39,805 bases of DNA from Streptomyces yangpuensis (GTDB lineage Bacteria; Actinomycetota; Actinomycetes; Streptomycetales; Streptomycetaceae): the NCBI RefSeq assembly GCF_001005295.1, contig NZ_LBMK01000003.1, positions 1,162,721-1,202,525 on the forward strand, read 5' to 3'. Within the stretch, counting starts at the first letter, position 1, and each line of letters starts with the position of its first letter. A model generated the notes under the pieces. That model ran no database searches, was not told the DNA's origin, and was given only the letters and a program-made list of their open reading frames with translations. The position numbers were made by a program, and so were the translations under genes. Shown here piece by piece: positions 32,501 to 39,602 of the stretch.

Positions 32501-32597
32501 CGTCCCGGAACTGCGACGGCGCGTCACCCACCGCCTCCACGTCCGCAAGACGACCACCGGCTCCACCGTGGCCCTGCTGACCGAGGCGGAGCAGTGA
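29586..32597 (+). CDS. sbcC: Exonuclease subunit SbcC (SMC-like ATPase)
   Basis: A 1003-residue Rad50-type ATPase. The N-terminal half carries Walker A (GDTGAGKS, residues 35-42) and the Q-loop region LPQNEFTRFLRAG; long Ala/Glu/Arg-rich coiled coils flank a zinc hook with Cys518 and Cys521 in GEPCAVCGSPVHP; the C-terminal half has the ABC signature LSGGESFFASLSLALGLADV and Walker B LDTLFIDEGFGTLDEDTL near residue 935, followed by the His switch in VISHVPEL. All parts of a functional dimerising ATPase are present. It forms an operon with sbcD and ends before a 12-13 bp hairpin. Confidence 0.96.
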   Translation: MRLHSLHLQAFGPFAGTHTVDFDTLTRDGLFLLHGDTGAGKSTLFAAICVALYGEPPTDRKLQLRSDHAPPGLLTEVTLDVTLAGKRLRIRRVPAQQKPKVRREGTTQQSAETHLSQWSPGPTGQGEWEPLSRSHREAADEIKALLGMSRQQFCQVVLLPQNEFTRFLRAGASDRKDLLGKLFHTHRFGSVENWLAARKNALAAQRDEARTSVVHLTERIQQEAGEELEPHQGAPSAADPAGLTGPALAWATALHAKAVTHECDAATAAGLAQEELTVFRDGEHAVRELAARQEAHRLAGDRLKALDEQADRQADLARQRQEALQGQKVAPLLEAAATAAGRHADAQEAEHRARAALGPEHATLDAAGLTRAGQRLRADIGALHALLPDEAALQQHRTDLCKLDDERQELVQDLSDAQAWLDEAPQQRTELRARIEAARTAEEAGRGHTTALNLLDARADAAERRDAHVERIGEVGRDLAQAQRATGEAAREHIGIRRRRTDGMAAELALGLVDGEPCAVCGSPVHPDPAAPHPDQPTAADEKDAETRHTQAQHTERELQDNLQQLQQQAAAARGEAGGDTALADLVAERAALRDRLAAALEAAADSGPATEELVALERRHAQTDEARTAAATRLAAADAAYEALAQQVEELDRKITGARADDPTLTLRIARLTRTADRLTTAAEHCGATVRTAAEHEESAGAADRAARAAGFDSLEAAARARRSDDELRTLQEEIDQWREQRAVATARLEEPGIAAAAGLPPADPEEAAGRLDAATARHTAAAARAAHAAARARALADLLARLTDQVESLEPAERAHRTVDHLHGLINGTSPGNRLRMQLEAYVLAARLEEVVAAANTRLTRMSDHRYTLVHSDVRASHGARSGLGLKITDSWTGKERDTDTLSGGESFFASLSLALGLADVVTAESGGQALDTLFIDEGFGTLDEDTLLKVLDVLDDLRAHDRTVGVISHVPELRRRVTHRLHVRKTTTGSTVALLTEAEQ

Positions 32598-32655
32598 CGC
32601 CGTCCGCCCCGTGCGAGGAGGACACGGCCCGCTGACCGCCCGCCGGCGGCGGGTT

Positions 32656-32687
32656 CCGTCCGCCGCGGGGCTGTCCGCGGCGGACGG
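32656..32687. terminator. Hairpin terminator after sbcC
   Basis: CGTCCGCCGCGG (32657-32668) pairs perfectly with CCGCGGCGGACG (32675-32686), extended by one C-G pair, around a 6-base loop. It lies between convergent genes, about 60 bases after the sbcC stop and 33 after the end of the small leftward gene. Confidence 0.8.
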
Positions 32688-32719
32688 GTACTCACCCGTG
32701 CGGCCCAACGCGCCCTGTT

Positions 32720-32938
32720 TCAGCGCCGTGGGCCCAGGACCTCCTCGGCGCCGGGCAGGTCGTGGACGGAGATGCCCCTCCCGGTCAGCGGCAGCAGGCC
32801 CGCGAGCGGGCACGACATGGGCATCTCGTGGTCGACCTCCCACTGGCCGACCTTGTTCCCGCCCGTGTGGTCCGTCGTGCAGACGGCGTACAGATGGCCG
32901 GCGCAGCCCCGGCAGAGCAGGGGCTGGTGGCCGTTCAC
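32720..32938 (-). CDS. Small Cys-rich, probably zinc-binding protein
   Basis: A 72-residue protein from a GTG at 32938 (another GTG at 32944 would add two residues). It reads MNGHQPLLCRGCAGHLYAVC, then TTDHTGGNKVGQWEVDHEMP and MSCPLAGLLPLTGRGISVHD. Four Cys (C-x2-C, C, C) with several His suggest one structural zinc site. Nearly every codon ends in G or C, a strong sign of a real gene. I recognise no family. It converges on sbcC and is 248 bases downstream of, and opposite to, the carboxylase epsilon gene. The 32939-33186 gap holds only a short CAGGAC triplicate (33027-33045). Confidence 0.7.
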   Translation of the reverse strand: MNGHQPLLCRGCAGHLYAVCTTDHTGGNKVGQWEVDHEMPMSCPLAGLLPLTGRGISVHDLPGAEEVLGPRR

Positions 32939-33186
32939 GGCCACCCCGCCGGATGCCGAAGCCCCGGCGTGCCGCGTCCGGCGGGCGCTTGTACCGTCGG
33001 TCGCGACAGGGGTTCCCCGGATCCGACAGGACCAGGACCAGGACCCCGCAGGCCGGTTCGCGCATGCGGAACACGTCCCGTCGGCGCGCCGAGCCACCCG
33101 TGTGCCGCCCGCGTCGACGCCGAGCCGGTCAGGCCCTCGCGACGCGACAGGGCGCACGCGCAGCCCCCGTGAGAGAGGCCGTGCCG

Positions 33187-33426
33187 ATGTCGAACGATGT
33201 TCCGATAGCGAGCCTGCTGCGTGTGGAGAGGGGCGTCGCCGCCCCCGAGGAACTGGCTGCGATCGCGGTCGTCGTCGCGTGTTACGCGAACCGGACCTCC
33301 CTCGACGGCGACCGTGACAGCGGCGCGACGGGCGGCGCCGGGAAGGGGGCCGGCGGCGGTTCCGGCCGCCGCCGTACCGTCCAGCCCGACGCCGGCTGCT
33401 GGGCAGGGTGCTGGACCTGCCGCTGA
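33187..33426 (+). CDS. Acyl-CoA carboxylase epsilon-like subunit
   Basis: A 79-residue protein starting MSNDVPIASLLRVERGVAAP and continuing EELAAIAVVVACYANRTSLD. The segment RVERG-x2-APEELAAIAVV is the conserved helix of the small epsilon subunits (AccE/PccE) that stimulate actinobacterial acyl-CoA carboxylases making malonyl- or methylmalonyl-CoA. The rest is Gly-rich with a Cys/Trp end. The ATG at 33187 follows GAGAGAGG by about 8 bases. No alpha or beta carboxylase subunit is adjacent, so it may serve a complex encoded elsewhere. It abuts the polyketide cluster, which consumes malonyl-CoA, but a hairpin separates the two. Confidence 0.72.
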   Translation: MSNDVPIASLLRVERGVAAPEELAAIAVVVACYANRTSLDGDRDSGATGGAGKGAGGGSGRRRTVQPDAGCWAGCWTCR

Positions 33427-33430
33427 ACCC

Positions 33431-33462
33431 CGTCCGCCGGCCGCGCGCACGGCCGGCGGACG
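33431..33462. terminator. Bidirectional hairpin between epsilon subunit and FAD hydroxylase genes
   Basis: Perfect 13-bp stem CGTCCGCCGGCCG / CGGCCGGCGGACG with a 6-base CGCGCA loop, between two convergent stops. Confidence 0.85.
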
Positions 33463-33476
33463 CAGGGAGTGGGTGG

Positions 33477-35111
33477 TCACGCCCGGCGCAGCACCGTCGA
33501 GAGGACCTCGCGCAGCGCCGCCGCGGGATCGGCCACCGCGCCCTCCGCGCGCCAGGCCACGAACCCGTCCGGGCGTACGAGCACGGCGCCGTCGGCGGCC
33601 ATCCGGTGGACCTCGGTCCAGGGGGCGCCGCCCGCCGGGACCAGGTCCGCATCCGGCGCGGAGCCGATCGCGTAGGCCTCCAGCCGTACCTCCAGCTGCC
33701 GGGCCACCTGTTCCGCGGCCGCCCGCCACGGCGTACCCGCGCCGCTGAGCAGCACGAAGGAGCGCTCGTACAGATCCAGCGTGGAGATCCGCTCACCGGC
33801 CCTGGTCAGCCACATGTGCGGGGCCCGGGTCCCGGTGTCCCCCATCGACTGCAGCGTCTCCGGGATGACCGGCCGCCCCGGGGTGCCGCCGACGAACGCG
33901 CCCTGCGGGTAGCAGTAGGCCATCGCCGTGGTGAGGACACCGCTGCCCGGTCCGCCGCCCATGGTGGGCGGAGGCGCGTATCCGGGGTGGCTGTGTTCGG
34001 CCGAACGGGCGGACGCCCGCTCGCTCGTGGCCCTGGCCACCGGGAGCCGCTCGGCCTGGTAGGTGTCGAGCAGCTCGATGCCCGCCGACCCGTCCAGCAC
34101 CGCGGCGATCTTCCACGCCAGGTTGTGCGCGTCCTGGATGCCGGTGTTGGAGCCGAAGGCCCCGGTGGGGGACATCTCGTGGGCGGCGTCCCCGGCCAGG
34201 AACACCCGACCGGACGCATACCGCTCCGCCACCCGTTCGGCCGCGTGCCACGGAGCCTTGCCGCCGATCTCCACGTCCAGGTCGGGGACGCCGACCGCCT
34301 CGCGGATCTGGTCCACGCACCGCTCGTCGGTGAAGTCCTCCAGGGTTTCGCCCTGGTCGGGGTGCCAGGGGGCGTGGAAGACCCACTGGGTGTCGTTGTC
34401 CACCGGCAGCAGCGCCCCGTCGGCGCCCGGCCGCATCAGGTAGCAGACGATGAAGCGCAGGTCGCCCAGCACCTTCACCAGCCGCTCCGAGCGGAAGGTG
34501 ACGCTGACGTTGTGGAACAGCTCGCCGTTACCCGTCTGGGGGATCCGCAGCTGTTCGCGGACGGGGCTGCGCGGCCCGTCCGCCGCGATCAGGAAGTCCG
34601 CCCGCACCGTGATGTGCTCGCCCGTCGTCCGGTCCTTCACCACGGCGTTCACCCCGGTGGAGTCCTGGTCGAAGCTCATCAGCTCGTTGCCGAAGCGGAT
34701 GTCGGCGCCCTGTGCGCGGCTCTGTTCGGCCAGCACCGGCTCGATGTTGTTCTGGCTGCACAGGCACCACTGCGTCGGGCTGAAACGCGCCAGCGCGCCG
34801 GACGGGTCGATCGACTTGATCAGCCAGTTGTGACCGGCGGTGTCGGTCAGCGACCGCGCCTGCAGGATGCCCTGAATGCCCTCCAGTACGGACGCCGCCC
34901 GGCGGATCGCGTGTTCCGCCCCTGCCGTGCGGTACAGCTCCATCGTCCGGGCGTTGATGCCACGGCCGCGCGGGTGCGGGGAGGTACCGGAGTGCTTCTC
35001 GACCAGCAGGTGCCTCACTCCGTGGCGGCTCAGGAAAAGCGAGGTGGACAGGCCCACGAGGGAGCCGCCCACGACGAGAACCGGTACGCGAACATCGGCG
35101 TTGTCTTCCAT
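33477..35111 (-). CDS. FAD-dependent aromatic hydroxylase, WhiE ORFVIII type
   Basis: A 544-residue class A flavin monooxygenase. FAD motifs in order: VLVVGGSLVGLSTSLFLSRHG (shown here as GGSLVG, residues 15-20), ADFLIAADGPRSPVR and RVFLAGDAAHEMSPTGAFGS, with the NIEPVLAEQ segment between the first two. It is the polyketide-hydroxylase type (PgaE, RdmE, OxyS relatives) with a C-terminal thioredoxin-like extension. By position, divergent from ORFI of a spore-pigment cluster, it corresponds to WhiE ORFVIII, which hydroxylates the pigment polyketide late in sporulation. The ATG at 35111 has AGGAG about 12 bases upstream. Confidence 0.88.
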   Translation of the reverse strand: MEDNADVRVPVLVVGGSLVGLSTSLFLSRHGVRHLLVEKHSGTSPHPRGRGINARTMELYRTAGAEHAIRRAASVLEGIQGILQARSLTDTAGHNWLIKSIDPSGALARFSPTQWCLCSQNNIEPVLAEQSRAQGADIRFGNELMSFDQDSTGVNAVVKDRTTGEHITVRADFLIAADGPRSPVREQLRIPQTGNGELFHNVSVTFRSERLVKVLGDLRFIVCYLMRPGADGALLPVDNDTQWVFHAPWHPDQGETLEDFTDERCVDQIREAVGVPDLDVEIGGKAPWHAAERVAERYASGRVFLAGDAAHEMSPTGAFGSNTGIQDAHNLAWKIAAVLDGSAGIELLDTYQAERLPVARATSERASARSAEHSHPGYAPPPTMGGGPGSGVLTTAMAYCYPQGAFVGGTPGRPVIPETLQSMGDTGTRAPHMWLTRAGERISTLDLYERSFVLLSGAGTPWRAAAEQVARQLEVRLEAYAIGSAPDADLVPAGGAPWTEVHRMAADGAVLVRPDGFVAWRAEGAVADPAAALREVLSTVLRRA

Positions 35112-35385
35112 CAGCTGCGGGCTCCTGTTTTCTGTGTGGGGGAGTGGACTCTTTATGCCCCCGATCCGGGATGAGGCCCAGTTGATTCGCCGGTTGTCAC
35201 CCGCTTGATCCCGACATGTAGCGGTACGCCCCTACCCGGATGACGATGAGCGACAGCGGCTCCCCCCGGACGCGCCGGCCTGTCCTTCCCCGGTGAGGCG
35301 GCCGCCGGCCCGGGCGGACGCCACCGGTGACGGACGAGGGGTCCGTACGCGATGGATCTCCACCCCCTCATGAAGGAGTGAGTAG
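35112..35385. promoter_or_regulatory. Divergent control region of the pigment cluster
   Basis: The 274-base gap between the divergent hydroxylase and ORFI genes should contain two promoters; in S. coelicolor the equivalent region holds whiEP1 and whiEP2, the latter sigma-F-dependent. An AT-containing CATAAA (minus strand, 35157-35152) lies 40 bases from the hydroxylase start; on the plus strand TTGATC and TTGTCA occur near 35195-35215. I cannot assign hexamers with confidence. Confidence 0.4.
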
Positions 35386-36483
35386 ATGACAACCACCCTG
35401 TCCGAACGGGTGTCGCAGTCAGCCTTCGACGGCTCCATGCTCCGGGTCGTCCTTCTGATGGATCTCCACGAGGGGACCCAGCAGCGGTTCTTCGAGGCGT
35501 ACGAAAAGCTCCGCAACGACATCGCGTCGGTCCCGGGCCACATCAGCGACCAGCTGTGCCAGTCCTTCGAGAACCCCTCGCAGTGGCTGATCACGAGCGA
35601 GTGGGAGAGCGCCCCGCAGTACCTCGCCTGGGTGAACAGCGAGCACCACGCCGAACAGGTGCGGCCGCTCGGCGCGTGCGCGCGCTCCATGCGCCCGCTG
35701 AAGTTCACCGTCCTGCGCGAGACCGGCCGGGGCTACGACCAGGCGTCCCGCCCGTCCACGGCACGCCTGCAGGCCACGCCCCGCCTGGGCGCCGGGATCG
35801 TGCGCCACGCCCTCACCTTCACCGTGAAGCCCGGCAGCGAGAAGGACGTCGCGGCCATCCTCTCCAGTTACGCCTCACCGGCGGCCCGCGTCGACGACCA
35901 CACCCGCCTGTGCCGCACCTCGCTGTTCATGCACGGCAACCGGGTGGTGCGCACGGTCGAGGTCCAGGGCGACCTGATGGCGGCCCTGCGGCACGTCTCG
36001 GAACAGCCCGAGGTACGCGCCGTCGAGGAGGCCATCAACCCCTACCTCGAACAGGACCGGGACCTCGGCGACCCGGAATCGGCCCGCATGTTCTTCATGC
36101 GCGCCGCCGTCCCGGCCGTCCACCACATCGCCGCACCCGAGCCCGAGTCGGCCGACGTGCAGCGGCACGCGGTCTTCTACCCGGCCAAGCCCGGCTGCGG
36201 CCAGGCGCTCGCCAGGTTCCTCGCCCGACAGGACGAGACGGCCGCGCGCCGGTCCGAGAGCCCCGTCCGGAGCAGCAGCATCTTCCAGCGCGACGATATC
36301 GTCGTCCGGCTGATCGACGTGCGTGGCCCGCTGGAGGCCGACCCCGAGACCGTCTACGGCATCTCGGGCCCCCGCAAGGCCGCGGTGCTCGACCGCCTGA
36401 CGGTCGCGCCCGGCGGGCGGGGCCGCGCCGCGCACCACACCATGAACCTGATCACCGACCGCCGGGCACCCGCGCAGTCCTGA
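35386..36483 (+). CDS. ABM and SchA/CurD domain protein, WhiE ORFI type
   Basis: A 365-residue protein. Residues about 18-112 form an antibiotic-biosynthesis-monooxygenase-like ferredoxin-fold domain (RVVLLMDLHEGTQQRFFEAY, LITSEWESAPQYLAW). The rest (about 130-350) is the SchA/CurD-like domain with two repeats: HALTFTVKPGSEKDVAAILS with SLFMHGNRVVRTVEVQGD, and HAVFYPAKPGCGQALARFLA with SIFQRDDIVVRLIDVRGP. It is the first gene of spore-pigment type II polyketide clusters (whiE ORFI, curD, schA relatives); the reaction is unsettled, possibly oxidation or cyclisation of the polyketide. The ATG at 35386 follows GAAGGAG by 7 bases. Confidence 0.88.
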   Translation: MTTTLSERVSQSAFDGSMLRVVLLMDLHEGTQQRFFEAYEKLRNDIASVPGHISDQLCQSFENPSQWLITSEWESAPQYLAWVNSEHHAEQVRPLGACARSMRPLKFTVLRETGRGYDQASRPSTARLQATPRLGAGIVRHALTFTVKPGSEKDVAAILSSYASPAARVDDHTRLCRTSLFMHGNRVVRTVEVQGDLMAALRHVSEQPEVRAVEEAINPYLEQDRDLGDPESARMFFMRAAVPAVHHIAAPEPESADVQRHAVFYPAKPGCGQALARFLARQDETAARRSESPVRSSSIFQRDDIVVRLIDVRGPLEADPETVYGISGPRKAAVLDRLTVAPGGRGRAAHHTMNLITDRRAPAQS

Positions 36484-36602
36484 TCCCTCCCGGGGCCGAC
36501 CGCTGCGGCCCCGCCCCAGCCCTGCCCCGACCCCCCACCCCCGGACCCCCGACCCACCCGATCTCCGTCGAGGCTCTCCCCACACGCCAGGAGGCACCCA
36601 CC

Positions 36603-37046
36603 ATGACCCAACAGCGCCCACGCATCGTGGACCTGAGCGAGACGCCGCCCAACCGCCGGCGCGGTGGCGACCTGCGGGCCGTACTCACCCCGACGTCGGT
36701 GGGTTCGACCAGCGGCTTCATGGGCCTGGCCATCATGGCCCCCGGAGAGTCGATCGCCGAGCACTACCACCCGTACTCCGAGGAGTTCGTGTACGTCGTC
36801 AGCGGCCGGCTGGAGGTCGACCTCGACGGGGAACCCCACCCGCTGCGCACCGACCAGGGACTCCTGGTCCCGCTGAACACCCGGCACCGCTTCCGCAACG
36901 TCGGGGACACCGAAGCCCGCATGGTCTTCCACCTCGGCCCCCTCGCCCCGCGCCCCGAACTGGGGCACGTGGACACCGAGCAGGCCCCGAACCCGGAGGG
37001 AACCGCATGGGAGCAGCCGCCGGACCGTACAGGAGCGGTCTCGTGA
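36603..37046 (+). CDS. Cupin protein, WhiE ORFII type
   Basis: A 147-residue single-domain cupin starting MTQQRPRIVDLSETPPNRRR. The two cupin motifs are EHYHPYSEEFVYVVSGRLEV (His-x-His and Glu ligands) and PLNTRHRFRNVGD (His ligand), so a metal site is intact. In spore-pigment clusters this gene follows ORFI and precedes the ketosynthase; it may assist polyketide cyclisation or oxidation. GGAGG lies about 9 bases before the ATG. The stop overlaps the KS-alpha start (GTGA). Confidence 0.88.
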   Translation: MTQQRPRIVDLSETPPNRRRGGDLRAVLTPTSVGSTSGFMGLAIMAPGESIAEHYHPYSEEFVYVVSGRLEVDLDGEPHPLRTDQGLLVPLNTRHRFRNVGDTEARMVFHLGPLAPRPELGHVDTEQAPNPEGTAWEQPPDRTGAVS

Positions 37047-38314
37047 CCCGCCGGCGGGTGGCCGTCACCGGAGTGGGCGTCGTCGCGCCCGGCGGCATCG
37101 GCGTCCGCGACTTCTGGGACCTGCTGGCCAACGGGCGTACGGCGACACGGGGCATCAGCCTCTTCGACCCGACGGGATTCCGCTCCCGGATAGCCGCCGA
37201 GGTCGACTTCGACCCCGCCGCGCACGGCCTCGACGACGAGGAGGCGGCCCGTGCGGACCGGTACATCCAGTTCGCCCTGGTCGCCGCCCGCGAGGCGGTG
37301 CGCGACGCCGGACTCGACCTCACCTCGGACGAGGCCTGGCGGACCGGTGTCTCCCTCGGCACCGCCGTCGGCGGCACCACCCGGCTGGAGCACGACTACG
37401 TCGCCGTGAGCCAGTCCGGCTCCTGGTGGGACGTGGACCACAAGCTGGCCGGCCGGCACCTGCACCGGGCGTTCACACCGGCCACCCTCGCCTCCGCGGT
37501 CGCGGAGGAGACGGGAGCACGCGGCCCCGTCCAGACCGTCTCCACCGGCTGCACCTCGGGACTCGACGCCATCGGGTACGCGGTGCACGCCATCGCGGAG
37601 GGCCGGATGGACGTGTGCATCGCCGGAGCCTCGGACTCGCCGATATCGCCGATCACGGTGGCCTGCTTCGACGCCATCAAGGCGACCTCGCCGAACAACG
37701 ACGACCCGGCGCACGCCTCCCGGCCGTTCGACGCCGACCGGGACGGCTTCGTCCTCGGCGAAGGCGGCGCCGTCCTCGTGCTCGAAGAGCTGGAACACGC
37801 CCGCGCCCGCGGTGCGACCGTCTACTGCGAGATCGGCGGCTACGCCACCTTCGGCAACGCCCACCACATGACCGGGCTGACCACCGAGGGTCTGGAGATG
37901 GCCCGGGCCATCGAAACCGCCCTCGCCCAGGCCGGGGTCGCCGCCGACGAGATCGACTACGTCAACGCGCACGGTTCGGGCACCAAGCAGAACGACCGCC
38001 ACGAGACCGCGGCGGTCAAGAAGGTCCTGGGTGAGCACGCCTACCGGACGCCGATGACCTCCATCAAGTCCATGGTGGGTCACTCCCTCGGCGCCATCGG
38101 GGCCATCGAACTCGCGGCCTGCGTCCTCGCCATGGTCCACCAGGTGGTGCCGCCGACCGCCAACTACGAGACCCCGGACCCCGAGTGCGACCTGGACTAC
38201 GTGCCCAAGGTCGCCCGGGACCGGAAACTGCGCAGCGTGCTCTCCGTGGGCAGCGGCTTCGGCGGCTTCCAGTCCGCCGTGGTCATGACCCGGCCGAAGG
38301 AGGAGGTCTCGTGA
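37043..38314 (+). CDS. Type II polyketide ketosynthase alpha, WhiE ORFIII type
   Basis: A 423-residue condensing enzyme from a GTG at 37043 that overlaps the cupin stop, with AGGAG 7 bases before it; an ATG at 37007 would overlap the cupin gene by 40 bases and is unlikely. Catalytic residues are Cys170 in STGCTSGLDA, His310 in NAHGSGTKQND and His347 in KSMVGHSLGAIGA, the complete ketosynthase triad. It extends the malonyl-derived chain on the ACP together with KS-beta. The stop overlaps the KS-beta start (GTGA), the usual coupling for the heterodimer. Confidence 0.95.
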   Translation: MTRRRVAVTGVGVVAPGGIGVRDFWDLLANGRTATRGISLFDPTGFRSRIAAEVDFDPAAHGLDDEEAARADRYIQFALVAAREAVRDAGLDLTSDEAWRTGVSLGTAVGGTTRLEHDYVAVSQSGSWWDVDHKLAGRHLHRAFTPATLASAVAEETGARGPVQTVSTGCTSGLDAIGYAVHAIAEGRMDVCIAGASDSPISPITVACFDAIKATSPNNDDPAHASRPFDADRDGFVLGEGGAVLVLEELEHARARGATVYCEIGGYATFGNAHHMTGLTTEGLEMARAIETALAQAGVAADEIDYVNAHGSGTKQNDRHETAAVKKVLGEHAYRTPMTSIKSMVGHSLGAIGAIELAACVLAMVHQVVPPTANYETPDPECDLDYVPKVARDRKLRSVLSVGSGFGGFQSAVVMTRPKEEVS

Positions 38315-39549
38315 CCAGCCGTACGGTCATCACGGGCATCGGGGTCGTCGCACCCAACGGCATCGGCGCCGACGCCTTCTGGAAGGCGACCCAGTCCGGC
38401 CAGAGCGTGCTGGACCGGGTCACCAGGGCGGGCTGCGAGCACCTGCCGCTGCGCGTCGCGGGCGAGGTCCGGGGTTTTGAGCCCGGCGCCCTGGTCGAGG
38501 ACCGCTTCCTCGTCCAGACCGACCGGTTCACCCACCACGCCCTCGCCGCGGCCGACCTCGCCCTGGAGGACGCCCGGCTCGGCCGGGCCGACTACGAGGG
38601 CGACCCCTTCGCCTTCGGGGTCGTCACCGCCGCCGGTTCCGGCGGTGGCGAGTTCGGCCAGCGCGAACTGCAGCACCTGTGGGAACAGGGGCCGCGCTTC
38701 GTAGGCCCGTACCAGTCGATCGCCTGGTTCTACGCGGCGAGCACCGGCCAGATCTCCATCCGCCGCGGGCTGAAGGGACCCTGCGGGGTCGTCTGCAGCG
38801 ACGAGGCGGGCGGGCTCGACGCCTTCGCGCACGCCGACCGGGCGATCCGCCGGGGCAGCCGGGCCATGCTGGTCGGAGCGACGGAGGCGCCCCTCGCCCC
38901 GTACTCCATCGTCTGCCAGCTGGAGTACGAGGGACTGAGCACGCGGGACGACCCGGAACGCGCCTACCGCCCCTTCACGGACCAGGCCTGCGGCTATGTC
39001 CCCGCCGAGGGCGGCGCGATGTTCGTCGTCGAGGACGAGCACGAAGCCCGCCGGCGCGGCGCCACCGCGCGCGCCGTCCTGGCCGGCCACGCCGCGACCT
39101 TCAGCGGCACCCGGCGGCCGGACGAGGCCGGCGAGGGACTGGCCCACGCGGTCCGCGGCGCGCTCCGGGAAGCCGGATGCGCCCCCGAGGACATCGACGT
39201 GGTCTTCGCCGACGCCCTCGGGACACCCGAGGCCGACGCGGCCGAAGCGGCCGCGATCCTCCGCTCCCTGGGCGACCACGGACGGAAGGTGCCGGTCACG
39301 GCGCCCAAGTCCGGTACCGGGCGGGCGTACTGCGCGGCACCCGCCCTCGACACCGCCGCCGCGGTCATGGCGCTGGAGCACGGCGTCATCCCGCCGACCC
39401 CGAACGTCTACGACGTGTGCCACGACCTCGACGTGGTGACGGGCAGCGCCCGGCAGGCGGAACTGCGCACCGCGCTGGTGCTCAGCCGCGGCCGGATGGG
39501 ATCGAACTCCGCGCTCGTCGTCCGCAAGGCCTCCCCGGCGGCCTCGTAG
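38311..39549 (+). CDS. Type II polyketide ketosynthase beta (chain length factor), WhiE ORFIV type
   Basis: A 412-residue KS-like protein from a GTG at 38311, preceded by AGGAGG. The position of the KS active-site Cys is Glu165 (CSDEAGGLDA); most chain length factors have Gln there. The catalytic His residues are also replaced (FADALGTPE and KSGTGRAYCAA in place of the His motifs), as expected for the non-condensing partner that sets chain length and primes by malonyl decarboxylation. It forms a heterodimer with the preceding KS-alpha. The ACP gene follows after 53 bases with GGAAGGGAG as ribosome binding site. Confidence 0.94.
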   Translation: MTSRTVITGIGVVAPNGIGADAFWKATQSGQSVLDRVTRAGCEHLPLRVAGEVRGFEPGALVEDRFLVQTDRFTHHALAAADLALEDARLGRADYEGDPFAFGVVTAAGSGGGEFGQRELQHLWEQGPRFVGPYQSIAWFYAASTGQISIRRGLKGPCGVVCSDEAGGLDAFAHADRAIRRGSRAMLVGATEAPLAPYSIVCQLEYEGLSTRDDPERAYRPFTDQACGYVPAEGGAMFVVEDEHEARRRGATARAVLAGHAATFSGTRRPDEAGEGLAHAVRGALREAGCAPEDIDVVFADALGTPEADAAEAAAILRSLGDHGRKVPVTAPKSGTGRAYCAAPALDTAAAVMALEHGVIPPTPNVYDVCHDLDVVTGSARQAELRTALVLSRGRMGSNSALVVRKASPAAS

Positions 39550-39602
39550 GCCGCGTAGTCCGCCGGGGCCCGAGCGGCCCCTCACAGGAAGGGAGCACCC
39601 AC

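Noticed and set aside
31152..33074. Long leftward frame opposite the 3' half of sbcC
   Set aside because: Antisense shadow of the sbcC coiled coil and ATPase region; no domain seen.
35112..35385. WhiG-type promoter in the pigment cluster control region
   Set aside because: No TAAA-N15-GCCGATAA match is visible on either strand.
37007..37043. ATG at 37007 as the KS-alpha start
   Set aside because: It would overlap the cupin gene by 40 bases; the GTG at 37043 has AGGAG at proper distance and gives the family N-terminus.
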